Shown in pieces: positions 24,401 through 32,839 of a stretch of 52,450 bases of DNA. The position numbers and the translations under genes were made by a program. The DNA is from Ophiothrix spiculata (lineage: Eukaryota; Echinodermata; Ophiuroidea; Amphilepidida; Ophiotrichidae), in NCBI GenBank assembly GCA_000969725.1, contig JXSR01S066024.1. One strand, written 5' to 3'. Numbering within the stretch: the first letter of the stretch is position 1; every line of letters begins with the position of its first letter. Under the pieces are notes generated by a model that had not been told where the DNA came from, did no database searches, and was given only the letters and a program-made list of their open reading frames with translations.

Positions 24401-25258
24401 AGTTTGATGGGTCAGCATGACTCGCTATTTGACTAGATATCTTTGGTGCATTTTTCTCAAGTAAAAGACGTATAAAACTGGAATGTTTTCAAAAACAATT
24501 AAAAGTATAAACATTAACAAGCATCTTCATCAATAACTAACAAACATTTCTACCCAATTTAAGAATTTCAAATGTGAAAAAACAAAATAAGTATGTACCT
24601 AATATGACTTAAAAATGCACCCACATGGAACTAATAGGATGTATAGATATGGTTTACACTTACGTCCATTGGAACTCCTGCAACTGAGACTGCTACTATT
24701 TCTTGATAGATTGATAGTCTTTCCTCTGGGTGGCCTTTTTCTTCTTTTCAGGAAACTTGCTGCTACTATCAGACCAGCTACAGCTGATACGGCCACAGCC
24801 AGAGCTATCTTAGTTCTCAATCCTAGCAGCATCTTCTACATTAATTTCTACAAATCATGAATTAGAAATCATGAAGTCTATTATTTGCAAAAAATTATAT
24901 TTTAACAAAGAAAATGGGTCAAACTATAGTTCTTAAGAGCTACCAAATATTTGGTGCAACAAGTCTTTGTTATCTTATAATATAGTTCAAATGACCAGTA
25001 ACACCACAAAGATTTATTTGATGTCAAATGTTTGGTGATTTAATGTAATAACAAAGACTTGATGCACAAAGTATTTGGTAGCTCAAAAGAACTATGAATT
25101 GACCCAATCAAGGATTTATATAAATATGAAATGACCAAAGATTTGGTTGTGCTTACCTTCGAAAATTGGTCCATTTTTAAAAACTGAGTCAGATGTTCTC
25201 TCCATGCTGCACGAATCAAAATGATCATGGCTTTTTTCACGGTCACGGAAGTTGGCAT
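12447..25258 (-). CDS. MIGA2: Mitoguardin (MIGA1/MIGA2 family), 12 coding exons, complete
   Basis: This gene encodes an outer mitochondrial membrane protein; in vertebrates and flies the family promotes mitochondrial fusion and MIGA2 tethers mitochondria to ER and lipid droplets. Coding exons, in transcript order: 25258-25157, 24835-24664, 22556-22314, 21512-21418, 20838-20620, 19669-19548, 18993-18834, 17327-17229, 15830-15696, 14708-14655, 13509-13393, 12584-12447. Every junction is GT-AG and all phases agree, giving 551 residues (human MIGA2 is about 593). A hydrophobic segment at about residues 44-63 is followed by KRRKR. Residues 93-172 are Ser-rich. The C-terminal half holds the family blocks DFLAKVHCVRQA, MSFYDIVLDFLLLDAF, AVWSVLGAKRRML, ALAWGFLG and YTTVPELADDIL. 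The ATG at 25258 is the first after an in-frame stop in the upstream leader. The identification rests on remembered family sequences. MIGA1 and MIGA2 are vertebrate duplicates, so this may be the single ancestral gene. Confidence 0.94.
12944..13030. repeat. Short direct duplication in MIGA intron 11
   Basis: The sequence GGAACTAAAGTAAACTTTCC and its continuation AATTTATAAAACTTATACCC recur about 43 bases later with a few changes (ACTAAAGTAAACATTCCC). Confidence 0.7.
14026..14155. mobile_element. Palindromic foldback MITE, GGGCCC ends (copy 1)
   Basis: Almost the whole element is one inverted repeat: it opens GGGCCCAAATTCATGAAACC and closes with its complement, with TTGTCTACCTGTCAAA and its complement at the centre. 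A second copy lies at 38599-38712. This one is in MIGA intron 10. Confidence 0.85.
15102..15671. mobile_element. Harbinger-like MITE abutting MIGA exon 9, internally duplicated
   Basis: The left end AAGGCCAAAAAATATATTG is matched inversely by CAATTTTTTTCTTGGCCTT at the right. The right end lies about 25 bases inside intron 9. Its right third is contained in the 204-bp tandem duplication that also copied the exon end. GGGTCAGTCGGGAAAGGGC inside matches the interior style of the 9489 element. Confidence 0.5.
15306..15712. repeat. 204-bp tandem duplication spanning the MIGA exon 9 donor
   Basis: Copies at about 15306-15508 and 15509-15712 are nearly identical. The copy nearer exon 9 holds the last 17 coding bases of that exon and its GTGAGT donor (15695-15690). 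The other copy carries the same 17 bases and donor inside the intron, at about 15508-15486. Each copy also contains the end of a Harbinger-like element (TTCTTGG[CT]CTTG). Confidence 0.92.
15862..16224. mobile_element. MITE with TTAA flanks
   Basis: The ends are AGGTGCAATTCATGATT and the inverse of AATCATGAATTACCCCT, directly flanked by TTAA (15858-15861 and 16225-16228). TTAA target duplication is typical of piggyBac and Kolobok groups. A 27-bp near-palindrome around GTCGGGGCCCGAC lies near 16040-16070. It sits in MIGA intron 8. Confidence 0.7.
18240..18743 (+). mobile_element. LINE 3'-UTR fragment with (TTGAAC)n tail
   Basis: The segment ends GTGGAAATAAACTTGAACTT then GAACTTG. A short tandem hexamer after an AATAAA-like end is typical of CR1/L2-clade LINE 3' ends. 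No reverse-transcriptase coding remains, and the 5' limit is a guess. It lies in MIGA intron 7. Confidence 0.45.
20620..20838 (-). other. MIGA exon 5 with phospho-FFAT-like motif
   Basis: This exon encodes residues 205-277. It opens with the helix ENMPPDMDKRLQRILKDAYN, which matches the coiled segment of vertebrate MIGA2. It ends with an acidic Ser/Thr-rich stretch and the motif SFVSATE at residues 271-277. Vertebrate MIGA2 has SFFSATE in the same place, an FFAT-type motif that binds VAPA/VAPB on the ER. Position 4 is Ser rather than Asp, as in phosphorylation-dependent FFAT motifs, and position 3 is Val rather than Phe. The splice donor follows directly after the last Glu. That the protein binds VAP is an inference from the motif. 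Confidence 0.7.
22069..22299. mobile_element. MITE 14 bp from the MIGA exon 3 donor
   Basis: Inverted ends of about 27 bp: GGCTCACCCCGAAAGGGGGG then ACTTTGC on the left, and GACTCACCCCGAAAAGGGGG then ACTTTGC on the reverse of the right. The right end stops about 14 bases from the exon 3 splice donor at 22313. Flanking duplications are not clear. Confidence 0.7.
22996..23990. mobile_element. Harbinger-like element with TAA target duplication, about 1 kb
   Basis: Ends of about 31 bp (GGCCCTTATAAGTCAATGTT then GAGTTTCCCGTC) are inverted and flanked by TAA at 22993-22995 and 23991-23993. Inside is a plus-strand frame at 23278-23550 that is Lys-rich and ends CTSCRQHIYNKNELKHRHSC. A second short frame begins with the ATG at about 23688. 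Neither is a recognisable transposase. It lies in MIGA intron 2. Confidence 0.75.
24005..24320 (-). mobile_element. tRNA-derived SINE, probably tRNA-Asn related
   Basis: On the minus strand the head holds an A-box-like TAGCCTAGCGGATAAG, a CTGTTAATC anticodon region as in tRNA-Asn, and a degenerate B box (GTTTGAATCC) followed by a body containing TGAGCAAGATACTTCCCC. The 3' tail carries TTTACCTTTACC. Mismatched stems and the long body show that it is a SINE and not a tRNA gene. It lies in MIGA intron 2. Confidence 0.65.
24915..25106. mobile_element. Foldback MITE in MIGA intron 1
   Basis: The left arm TGGGTCAAACTATAGTTC, GAGCTACCAAATATTTGGTG and AAGTCTTTGTTAT is repeated in reverse complement on the right, so the element is almost entirely palindromic. 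Confidence 0.75.
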
Positions 25259-25588
25259 TTTGTGCGTTATATTCACAAAATGGTTTACAAATTAATTCAA
25301 ACCAAAATTTGTTGACCATGATATAAAAAAGTTCAACAATTCATATTTACAGAAAAAGGATAAATTTCAAATAGGGCCTATGTTTTCATTTCACATAAAA
25401 AAACACAACTATTTTGCACAATTATTCACAAATAATGTCCACAGTGATTTGTACATGATATTTTAAATTGAGGGTTATAAATAGGAAAAAAGTCATGGGC
25501 TAATTTTAGCCCATGAGATTACATGCGTTGCTATCGAAAAGCTGTCAAATTGTAATGGCTGCCGTTGTGTGCTATATCTTTCACTAAA

Positions 25589-25727
25589 GGGTTCATTCAT
25601 ATTTTCCGTGTGTAATCGCTTGATTTTGCCCGAGGGCAGGATGGCCGCTTAGTATCATGAAGCGATTCTCGCCATCCTGCCTAGGGCAAAATCAAGCGAT
25701 TACACAAGGGGAAATATTAATGATCCC
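25589..25727. mobile_element. Foldback MITE upstream of MIGA
   Basis: The arms TGTAATCGCTTGATTTTGCC and GGCAGGATGGC are inverted about a short loop near 25660. The outer ends GGGTTCATTCATATTT and GGGATCATTAATATTT also pair. Confidence 0.75.
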
Positions 25728-25849
25728 TGTTTACACATACCCTTTTCATGTATAAAATGTCAAAATCCGGGCAAAAATTTGCCATAAAACAGTCTTTTCC
25801 GTAGTGGTTGTCAAATTATTTAGTAGTGCCCAGAGCTTGTTTACCTGTC

Positions 25850-26040
25850 TAAAGTTACAAACGCACGCGCTACATCCCGCGTTCAGAGCCAGCGCGCCGT
25901 TGTTCACATGGCGACGCGGAGCGTTTGCGCAATAGGACATTTGCTATGAATGATCGCTGTTCATGCATGGCCACGTGACGGCTCTCGACTAATCAAAACC
26001 TCGGAAATTGCGCAAGTATGTGTGAACCCGTATTTACGGT
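25850..26040. promoter_or_regulatory. CpG-rich segment upstream of MIGA with an E-box
   Basis: This stretch is much richer in CpG than its surroundings and contains GGCCACGTGACGG at about 25971, an E-box of the USF/TFE type. It lies about 600-780 bases upstream of the MIGA start codon and could be its promoter. However, short inverted sequences flank it (GTTTACACATAC near 25729 and its near complement near 26018), so it may instead be a small transposable element. Confidence 0.25.
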
Positions 26041-26068
26041 ACTCGATCGTTCAGAGTCAGAGCTTATG

Positions 26069-26561
26069 CCCGGGGGGGGGGGGCACTGACCTAGAAAGGT
26101 GATACGGGTATGTGCCGCCCTCAAGACCCCCTTTTCACGCCCTGTCTGCCGCTCCCTGAGACCCCCATTTCCAGCACAACCCTTAGTTCGNNNNNNNNNN
26201 NNNNNNNNNNNNNNNNNNNNNNNNNNNNNNNNNNNNNNNNNNNNNNNNNNNNNNNNNNNNNNNNNNNNNNNNNNNNNNNNNNNNNNNNNNNNNNNNNNNN
26301 NNNNNNNNNNNNNNNNNNNNNNNNNNNNNNNNNNNNNNNNNNNNNNNNNNNNNNNNNNNNNNNNNNNNNNNNNNNNNNNNNNNNNNNNNNNNNNNNNNNN
26401 NNNNNNNNNNNNNNNNNNNNNNNNNNNNNNNNNNNNNNNNNNNNNNNNNNNNNNNNNNNNNNNNNNNNNNNNNNNNNNNNNNNNNNNNNNNNNNNNNNNN
26501 NNNNNNNNNNNNNNNNNNNNNNNNNNNNNNNNNNNNNNNNNNNNNNNNNNCCCCCCCCGGG
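26069..26561. mobile_element. Poly-G-ended DNA transposon (copy 2), contains assembly gap
   Basis: It starts CCCGGGG and ends CCCCCCCCGGG. The 8-bp repeat AGCTTATG lies at 26061-26068 and 26562-26569. The interior start (GATACGGGTATGTGCCGCCC) differs from copies 1 and 3, so it is another subfamily. Ns fill 26191-26550; any reading frame drawn across them is meaningless. Confidence 0.7.
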
Positions 26562-26569
26562 AGCTTATG

Positions 26570-27036
26570 CTGCTTTCATACTTGTGTAGTTTTGCAGCTT
26601 TTGTCGCTGCTTGACATATATTTTTTGCAAAAACTTGCTGCTTCCGGTTGTTGTAGCGGCAAGCTACATGTCGCTGAGATAATCGATATCGGCAAAATTT
26701 TTGTTTTGAGTTGAAATGAATTCAACTTTCAGAGCGACATGAAGCAGCAAATCTGAAAAGCGACAAAACAGCAAAGCCAAAGCTACAAAAGTGTGAAAGG
26801 AAGAAAGCGACAGAGCTGCAAAGGCAAAAGCTACAAAAAGCGACAATTAAAGTATGACTATTATTGTTGCCAGTTGGATTTAATTCGTGAACGCGTGGTC
26901 ACTCAGTCAGAGCCTTGTCAACTTGTGCGTACACGCGAACTAAACAACCTTGAAAATATACGCTCGCGTCAGGGACCACTGCGTACTTGCTATAACGCGT
27001 TCACGAATTAAATCCAACAACTATAGTATGAAAGCA
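26570..27036. mobile_element. MITE with CTGCTTTCATACTT ends, interrupted by another MITE
   Basis: The left end CTGCTTTCATACTTGTGTAG has an inverse partner AAGTATGAAAGCA once the insertion at 26858-27024 is taken out. The interior GACATATATTTTTTGCAAAA and CAACTTTCAGAGCGACATGA recur inverted at 44772-44860, which shows a shared family. Confidence 0.5.
26858..27024. mobile_element. MITE with GTTGGATTTAATTCGTGAAC ends (copy 1)
   Basis: Inverted ends TTGGATTTAATTCGTGAACG then CGT flank a body containing GAACTAAACAACCTTGAAAA. The likely target duplication is AGTATGA (26851-26857 and 27025-27031). A second copy lies in opposite orientation at 28286-28635. Confidence 0.75.
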
Positions 27037-27817
27037 CAAGCCTACGACCTACTATCTAAGCAGCAGCATGGATTCATGAAGGGTAAATCGTGTCTCACGA
27101 ACCTGCTCGAGACTTTTGAGGATGTGACTAGGATGCTGGACGAGGGTGATGGCATAGACATGATCTACCTTGACTACTCAAAAGCCTTCGACTCAGTCCC
27201 TCACAGAAGATTGATACGAAAGCTGGAAGCATATGGAATTCAAGGTAAAATCAGTGAGTGGGTGAGCGACTTCCTTATTGGCAGGAAACAACAAGTAACT
27301 GTGGGTGATGCAGATTCTGACTGGTCAGATGTCAAAAGTGGAGTACCACAAGGGTCCGTCCTGGGGCCGATCTTATTTGTGATATACATAAACGACCTGC
27401 CAGATAATGTTTGCTCCCAGGTGAAGATGTTTGCCGACGACACAAAATTATACCGGCATATCCATGGACCAGAGGATCAGCAGAGCATGCAGCAAGATTT
27501 GCTTTCCCTCCAAGCCTGGTCAGAGAAATGGCTACTTCGCTTCAACGCAAGTAAATGTAAAAGGATGCACATGGGAAACAATAACCAGGGAGTGGAATAC
27601 AGCCTCTGTGGAGAAAACATCCCACATGACATAGAAGAGAAGGACCTGGGTGTCATCATTTCTGAAGATGCAAAGCCTGGTAAACAGTGTGCAGCGGCAG
27701 CAAGTAAAGCAATGAGTAGATTAAGAACAATCAAACGCACCTTCAAACATTTTGACAAAAAATGCTTCACCATGCTTTATAAGACCTATATACGCCCACA
27801 TCTGGAATATGCTGTAC

Positions 27818-28202
27818 CCCGGGGGGGTACTCAAGTTTGGTTTGGGTAGGGACGTGCCGCAGGGAAATTTGAAAAGCCACCCATCCAAATACCAATTTTC
27901 AAGAAAAAGGGACCCATCCATATACCAAATCTTCCAAATTTTGAGTCAAGTTTGATCAAAAATTGCATTTTTTTCGCCCAAATTTGCGCTATTTTGGCAC
28001 AAAATGTCTAAAGTTTTGTGAAGAAATGTCCAAATTTGCACCATTTGGCGAAAATTTTGGAAAATTTTGAAAAGTGACCCATCAAAATACCACATTTTGG
28101 GAAGAAAAAGGACCGATTGAAATACCAGAGAGCCTGATTTTGCTACCCGAATTTGCGGCACGTCCCCATAACCACTTTTGTACTAAGTACCCCCCCCCCC
28201 GG
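27818..28202. mobile_element. Poly-G-ended DNA transposon (copy 3), 385 bp, 8-bp TSD
   Basis: It begins CCCGGGGGGGTACTCAAGTT and ends AGTACCCCCCCCCCCCGG. The 8-bp repeat TGCTGTAC lies at 27810-27817 and 28203-28210. Removing the element restores the LINE reading frame (YVRPHLEYAV type block), which fixes its limits. It has no coding capacity. Confidence 0.88.
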
Positions 28203-28285
28203 TGCTGTACAAGCATGGTGCCCCTATCTGCAGAAAGATATTGTCACGTTGGAAAAAGTACAGAGAAGAGCGACGAAGCTCATAC

Positions 28286-28635
28286 CTATTAGTTGTTGGA
28301 TTTAATTCGTGAACGCGTGTGTATTCCCCAAAACAATCCATGAGTGGAATACCCTACCAGAGACACTAGTTAATCTACAAACATCTGAAGCATTTAAAGA
28401 GAACATCATCAACCACATAAGATCATCACCCTGCATCTAAGTCAACCTACGCGCACTCACAACCCTTCGCGTTTTGCTTCAACATATGAAGTGTTGCGAA
28501 GTATTTATTCAAAGTTCAAAGTATAGCAAGTACGCAGTGGTTCCTGACGCAAGCGTATATTTTCAAGGTTGTTTAGTTCGCGTGTACGCACAAGGCTCTG
28601 AGTACGCGTTCATGAATTAAATCCAACAACAATAG
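28286..28635. mobile_element. MITE with GTTGGATTTAATTCGTGAAC ends (copy 2), carrying a LINE 3' end
   Basis: The ends match copy 1 (26858-27024), in reverse orientation. Its right half, TATAGCAAGTACGCAGTGG through CGCGTTCATGAATTAAATCC, is collinear with copy 1. A 203-bp stretch at 28319-28521 is extra. The whole lies within the 27037-29010 LINE. Confidence 0.75.
28319..28521 (+). mobile_element. 5'-truncated LINE 3' end inside the MITE
   Basis: It encodes the end of a LINE ORF2, EWNTLPETLVNLQTSEAFK, then a stop, a short 3' UTR and a tail of two TTCAAAG units. Comparison with MITE copy 1 gives exact insertion limits between GAACGCGT and TATAGCAAG, with no target-site duplication. This fits CR1-type elements, which often lack one. 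Confidence 0.7.
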
Positions 28636-29010
28636 CATTAGACATTCTAAGCTACCAAGAGAGGCTAAGAGAAACAGACTTATACTCAAGTTGGAACAGA
28701 GAAGATTAAGAGGAGACCTTATTGAAACTTTCAAGATCCTCAACAGCCTAGAAGAAGGTATCAACTAAGACAAACTCTTCAGGAGGAACCCAAGAAACGA
28801 CAGGGCAAGAGGACACAACTTCAAACTTCAGAAAAGCACTCTGATAAAAGGCTTGAACTGCAGAGCCAAGTTCTTCTCAGTCAGAACAATCAACAGCTGG
28901 AATAGTCAGAATCAGTTGTAGAGGCAAAAACCACAAATAATTTTAAGCAACAGCTTGACAAATATTGGCAAGAAATAGGATATGGGGTCACAAAGGCTTA
29001 AGCCTATTTA

Positions 29011-31056
29011 AATACCCATCAAACAAAGTTGTAAGTTGTTGCAAGAGACCAAAGAAGTTGGCAAAGTCAAAGAAAAAATTCAGAAACTGAAAGAGTCAGC
29101 TACTGAAACTTGAAAGAGACACGGTCACGATGTTTTGTTTTATCTCGTTGCACAAGCATAATGACAATGAATGATGTTTTACTGCCTGCAACAAAAATTG
29201 TCTAACATAATACATATGATACTCACTGCTTAAAAATTAGGATTTAGTAAACTGACATGGTTAAGCTTACTTACATGCACGATCTTCTTGGATTTTCACA
29301 ATTTCGCGTCGTCTGCAACTCCAGAATTTGAGTATAGAAACACAGGAATTATCTCAGAATGTACAAATAACATCAGGATTCCATAGATGTGAACTAAATT
29401 GAATTCAATTGCTACTTATCAAAATTAAATAAGTATCAGGTATCAGAAATTAACTATCATCAAAGAAAAATGCTAGGAAATGATATGTAAATTATTCATT
29501 TATTAAACACTTCCCTCTTGGTAAAAAACGCTTTTGAACAAATTTTGTTACGCATGCGCAATTTTCTTCGCTGGCCCATGGCGGCCATCTTGAAGGAAAA
29601 CGGACGGGAGTCAAATCCCGTCGACCAATTTTGTCAAAAAAATCACGTATTGCGGTACTATCTGAACTTAATTTATCTATCAGTAAGTTCATTGTTTTCT
29701 CAGGATCATGATGCTATAAGTTTTTACTGAATTTATGCCTCGTAACGTATTTTTTTTACGTTCCGAAATTTTAAGGTTTTGTTCGCAATTGCATTCATGC
29801 ATGCCATTGGCCCAATGCAATGCCAAATTGATGCAAAGCCAAAGCAAAGGGTAATCATAAAAAAAATGTTATAATTGAATGTCACTATTTTGAGCTTTTT
29901 GTTATACTGCAGTTTAGTAGCTTTAAAATGAAGGGTCAACCAGCTTCCTATGAGTTGCGCTCACCCAACTTTATAAATTATGGTCCGTTATTTTTACTAG
30001 ATTCTAGAATACTAAAATTTTATCAGACTTAGTCTGTGTCTGGGGTGTGGGCATCGTAAAAAATCATATAAAAAAAAACCAGTGCATAAGTTTCACAGTG
30101 GTGCAAGCATCACTATCTTCCTAGTGTTGAAAATGGCGAAGTTATAGATAAAAATGTTGTGCTCCATTTGTGACTGAAAATTATTTTTTTTGTAAGATTT
30201 CTTGTGAAGTTGTGTCGTGACTTCGATCAATTGCTTAGCCTTTCTTTGGTGCAGAATTCTGCAGCCATTTGGATTAAACTGACAAAAACGGCACTATATT
30301 TTCCTTTCTATTTCGGCTGAGCTATATTTTTATTAAAGGCTGCGTGCACCCCCAGTCTATAGGACATTCATAAAATTTTCAACTTTATTTGTTTTGTGAA
30401 ATTTTAATCTGTCTTGAAAGGTATTAAAATTACCTTCAAAATGAGGGGTCAACCACTTCATATGAGTAACAAATGACAAAATTATGGATGAAAAACAAAC
30501 ATCGAAAATTCACCCAAAAATATTGCCAAAAATTGGGATCCTCTATGGGAAATTTCAACAGAGTTTTCCATGTTTTGACCCATTTTCAAATCTGGCGGGG
30601 CTCCTAATTAAAATGCGCTTTTACTTCATAGCATGTGTTTGGTATCATTTGATAGGTATTGTTTCAAAGAAAATGCATATTTGTTTATATCCTTCTAACT
30701 TTAACAGAATTAAAGTTAGAGCTTAAAAACTCCACTGGCACACTTTTTCAAACTGTTACAGCGCCCTCAACGTGATCGTATATGAAATACATTACCCCAG
30801 ACTCTCACCGAATTGCGATGCCAAATTAAATAGAAGGTTAAAAACAAAAGTCCAAACTATTTAAAGTAAAGACAGCCCAAGCATTTTTTCTTATTTTCTC
30901 CATAGCGCACTGACTGTATTAACTTTAAAAGCAAAATTTGAGGGTCACAAACACTAGAGGCAACACTAGAGGCAATTTCATCTTGTACATATGGTTTGCA
31001 TAGACACCTAAACTCTTGATTTAGAATGTCTGCACCACACCACAAAAGTGTTACCG
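29011..31056. other. Intergenic, apart from the candidate promoter at 29540-29682
   Basis: Otherwise AT-rich. A short repeated phrase (GGGTCAACCA followed by TATGAGT) occurs at about 29933 and 30446, pointing to unidentified repeats. No supported exon was found. Confidence 0.45.
29540..29682 (+). promoter_or_regulatory. Candidate NELFB promoter and 5'-UTR exon (NRF1-like and YY1-like sites)
   Basis: The sequence ACGCATGCGCA at 29550-29560 matches the palindromic NRF1 consensus, and GCGGCCATCTTG at 29581-29592 matches YY1 on the reverse strand. The two often co-occur in housekeeping promoters. A consensus donor GTAAGT begins at 29683, so a 5'-UTR exon could end at 29682 and join the acceptor at 34148 before the NELFB start codon. 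This is inference: no transcript evidence is available, and the YY1 orientation would equally suit a minus-strand transcript. Confidence 0.35.
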
Positions 31057-31200
31057 TTAAAGCAATACCATAAGATTTTGATTAAATGATTTATAATAAA
31101 AACAGCATAAAATGGTGGAATGTGACTATCTAAAAGCCTTTTCAAGTGTATTTTGTGGAAAAATTGTTTTGCCACCAAAAAATAGATAAAAAGCACATGC

Positions 31201-32742
31201 ATGCTTTCCTATACTAATACATGGGGAATTAAATTCGGGATCCCGAATTTAATTCAACAAATGTTCATAACAGAAAAAGTAAGCATCTTTGAGCCAAATC
31301 GTTTGGAGGGTATTCATAATCTTTATACGTGCACTCAATCAGCTTATCGTGCCGGTCACTCCACAAAGACAGCATTACTTAAAGTTCAGAATGATGTCCT
31401 TCAAGCTATTGATTAACACCAAGAGGCAGTTCTCGTCCTCTTGGACCTGAGCGCTGCTTTCGATACTATCGACCACAATATTCTGCTCCACAGACTTAAA
31501 CATCGCTATGGAATAACTGGCGCCGCTCTTAACTGGTTCTCGTCGTACCTTCATGATCGTTCACAATCTGTTGTGATTAATGACATTGAATCAGAGGCTC
31601 ATAAGATTGTCTGGGGCGTTCCTCAAGGATCTGTGTGTGGTGCACCTTTATTAACACTGTATACTGCTCCGATAAGCGATATTATCTCGCGCCATAAGTT
31701 GCAACACGCAAAATATGCTGATGACACCCAAGTGTATGCTATCTTCAACCCCTCTGAAAGAGACTCGGTGATCAGATGCTTGGAAGGTTGTATTTGTGAC
31801 ATTAAAGCTTGGGCTTTGAACAACAAACTACAACTAAATGACAATAAGACTGAGATATTACATTTCCATTCTCGTTTTGTTGACTGTGAACCACTTCCAC
31901 CTGTGAAGATTGGTGATACGTATATCAATCCCAGCCCTGAAGCCCGCAATCTCGGTATCACTTTCGACAGCCATCTCTTGCTAAAGACCCACATAAGCAA
32001 CGTTTGTCGCAGTGGCTGGGCTTTTATCTACAAGCTTGGCAGAATTAGGAAATACCTCAACAATGCTACCACTGAGCGTCTAGTACACGCTTTCATAACC
32101 TCACGCCTCGACTGCTGTAATTCCCTTATAGTGGGCCTTCCTGACAACGATCTTCAAAGACTCCAGAACGCTTCCGCCTGTCTTGTCACACTGACTAAAC
32201 GCACAGATCCCATCACAGCTGTGTTACAGGATCTCCATTGGCTGCCCATATCAAAGCGCATTGACTAAGATCCTCCTTCTGGTATTTAAGACTTTCCATG
32301 ATCACTCTCCTACATACCTTGCGAAATTTGCTCAGCCGCTATATACCAGCTCGGACTCTCAGATCTTTGTCTCAAGTCTCTCTTGGATTTCCTTCGCAGC
32401 GTCCAAGAACAAATTTCTATGGACAAAGATCATTCGCCATCTCTGGACCCAAACTCTGGAACAATTTGCCTTCAATAATCAGGAACGCTGCTCCAGTAAT
32501 GACTACTAGTCAGTTTAAACGTATTCTCAAGACTCTACTTTTTGAGGACTATTTTTAGTGACTGCATGTGAAATTAACTTACCCACTTTTTCTCCTATTG
32601 TACATGATTCTGTTCGTAACAATGTGTATTTGTAAAACTGTATTGTTTATAGGTTATGTTTAAGTATGTACAGCGCTCAGCGGCTTTCTTTGTTATGAGC
32701 GCTCAAAAATCTCTCATTTTTATTATTATTATTATTATTATC
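31201..32742 (+). mobile_element. L2/CR1-clade LINE, reverse transcriptase to 3' end, inactive
   Basis: It reads [47 protein letters not shown], the catalytic YADD box and [14 protein letters not shown], then RSFAISGPKLWNNLPSIIRN at the C terminus. There is a stop between QAID and HQEAVL near 31414, and two frame changes after about 32265. The 3' UTR carries GCGCTCAGCGGC and ends in a (TTA)n run at about 32718-32742. The endonuclease part is missing. Confidence 0.88.
31226..31255. other. Perfect 30-bp palindrome
   Basis: Half-site GAATTAAATTCGGGA is followed directly by its exact reverse complement. It lies at the 5' edge of the LINE at 31201-32742. It could be a fold-over scar from insertion or an assembly junction. 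Confidence 0.9.
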
Positions 32743-32839
32743 TACCAAAAACAAACCCAATAAGCCCCAAAAATAAAAAGTCATGGATGACAGGAGGGCG
32801 CTTCATTTTTAACACTTTATAGTATTAGTATTGCTTTAA

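Larger units (their letters stand above)
27037..29010 (+). mobile_element. CR1/Jockey-group LINE, reverse-transcriptase part, interrupted twice
   Basis: The open part (27037-27817) starts at the LSKQQHGF block and has DYSKAFDSVPH, SGVPQGSVLGPILF and the catalytic FADD box, so it lacks the endonuclease region. At 27818-28202 a poly-G transposon interrupts it; across that insertion the frame joins as LEYAVQAW. The stretch KVQRRATKLIP is then followed by a MITE (28286-28635). The remainder ALDILSYQERL, RGDLIETFKILN and INSWN runs to about 29000 with stops and frameshifts. The element is dead. Confidence 0.85.
31061..32835. mobile_element. Possible TTAA-flanked element hosting a LINE
   Basis: AGCAATACC follows TTAA at 31057-31060, and GTATTGCT precedes TTAA at 32836-32839, as short inverted ends. 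The LINE at about 31201-32742 lies inside. The ends are short, so this is tentative. Confidence 0.35.

Noticed and set aside
24599-24832. A separate small membrane protein starting with MLLGLRTKIALAV
   Set aside because: It is MIGA exon 2; the upstream exon at 25258-25157 joins it in phase and the donor at 24663 ends it.
26099-26614. Long open frames across 26099-26614
   Set aside because: They run through 360 Ns of an assembly gap inside a poly-G transposon; the openness is an artefact.
29492-29692. A minus-strand frame over the NRF1/YY1 cluster as a gene
   Set aside because: Short, no family resemblance, and the CpG-containing motifs explain its composition.
30484-30726. An 80-codon frame as a host gene
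   Set aside because: No recognisable domain, no supporting splice structure, and it lies in repeat-like intergenic DNA.
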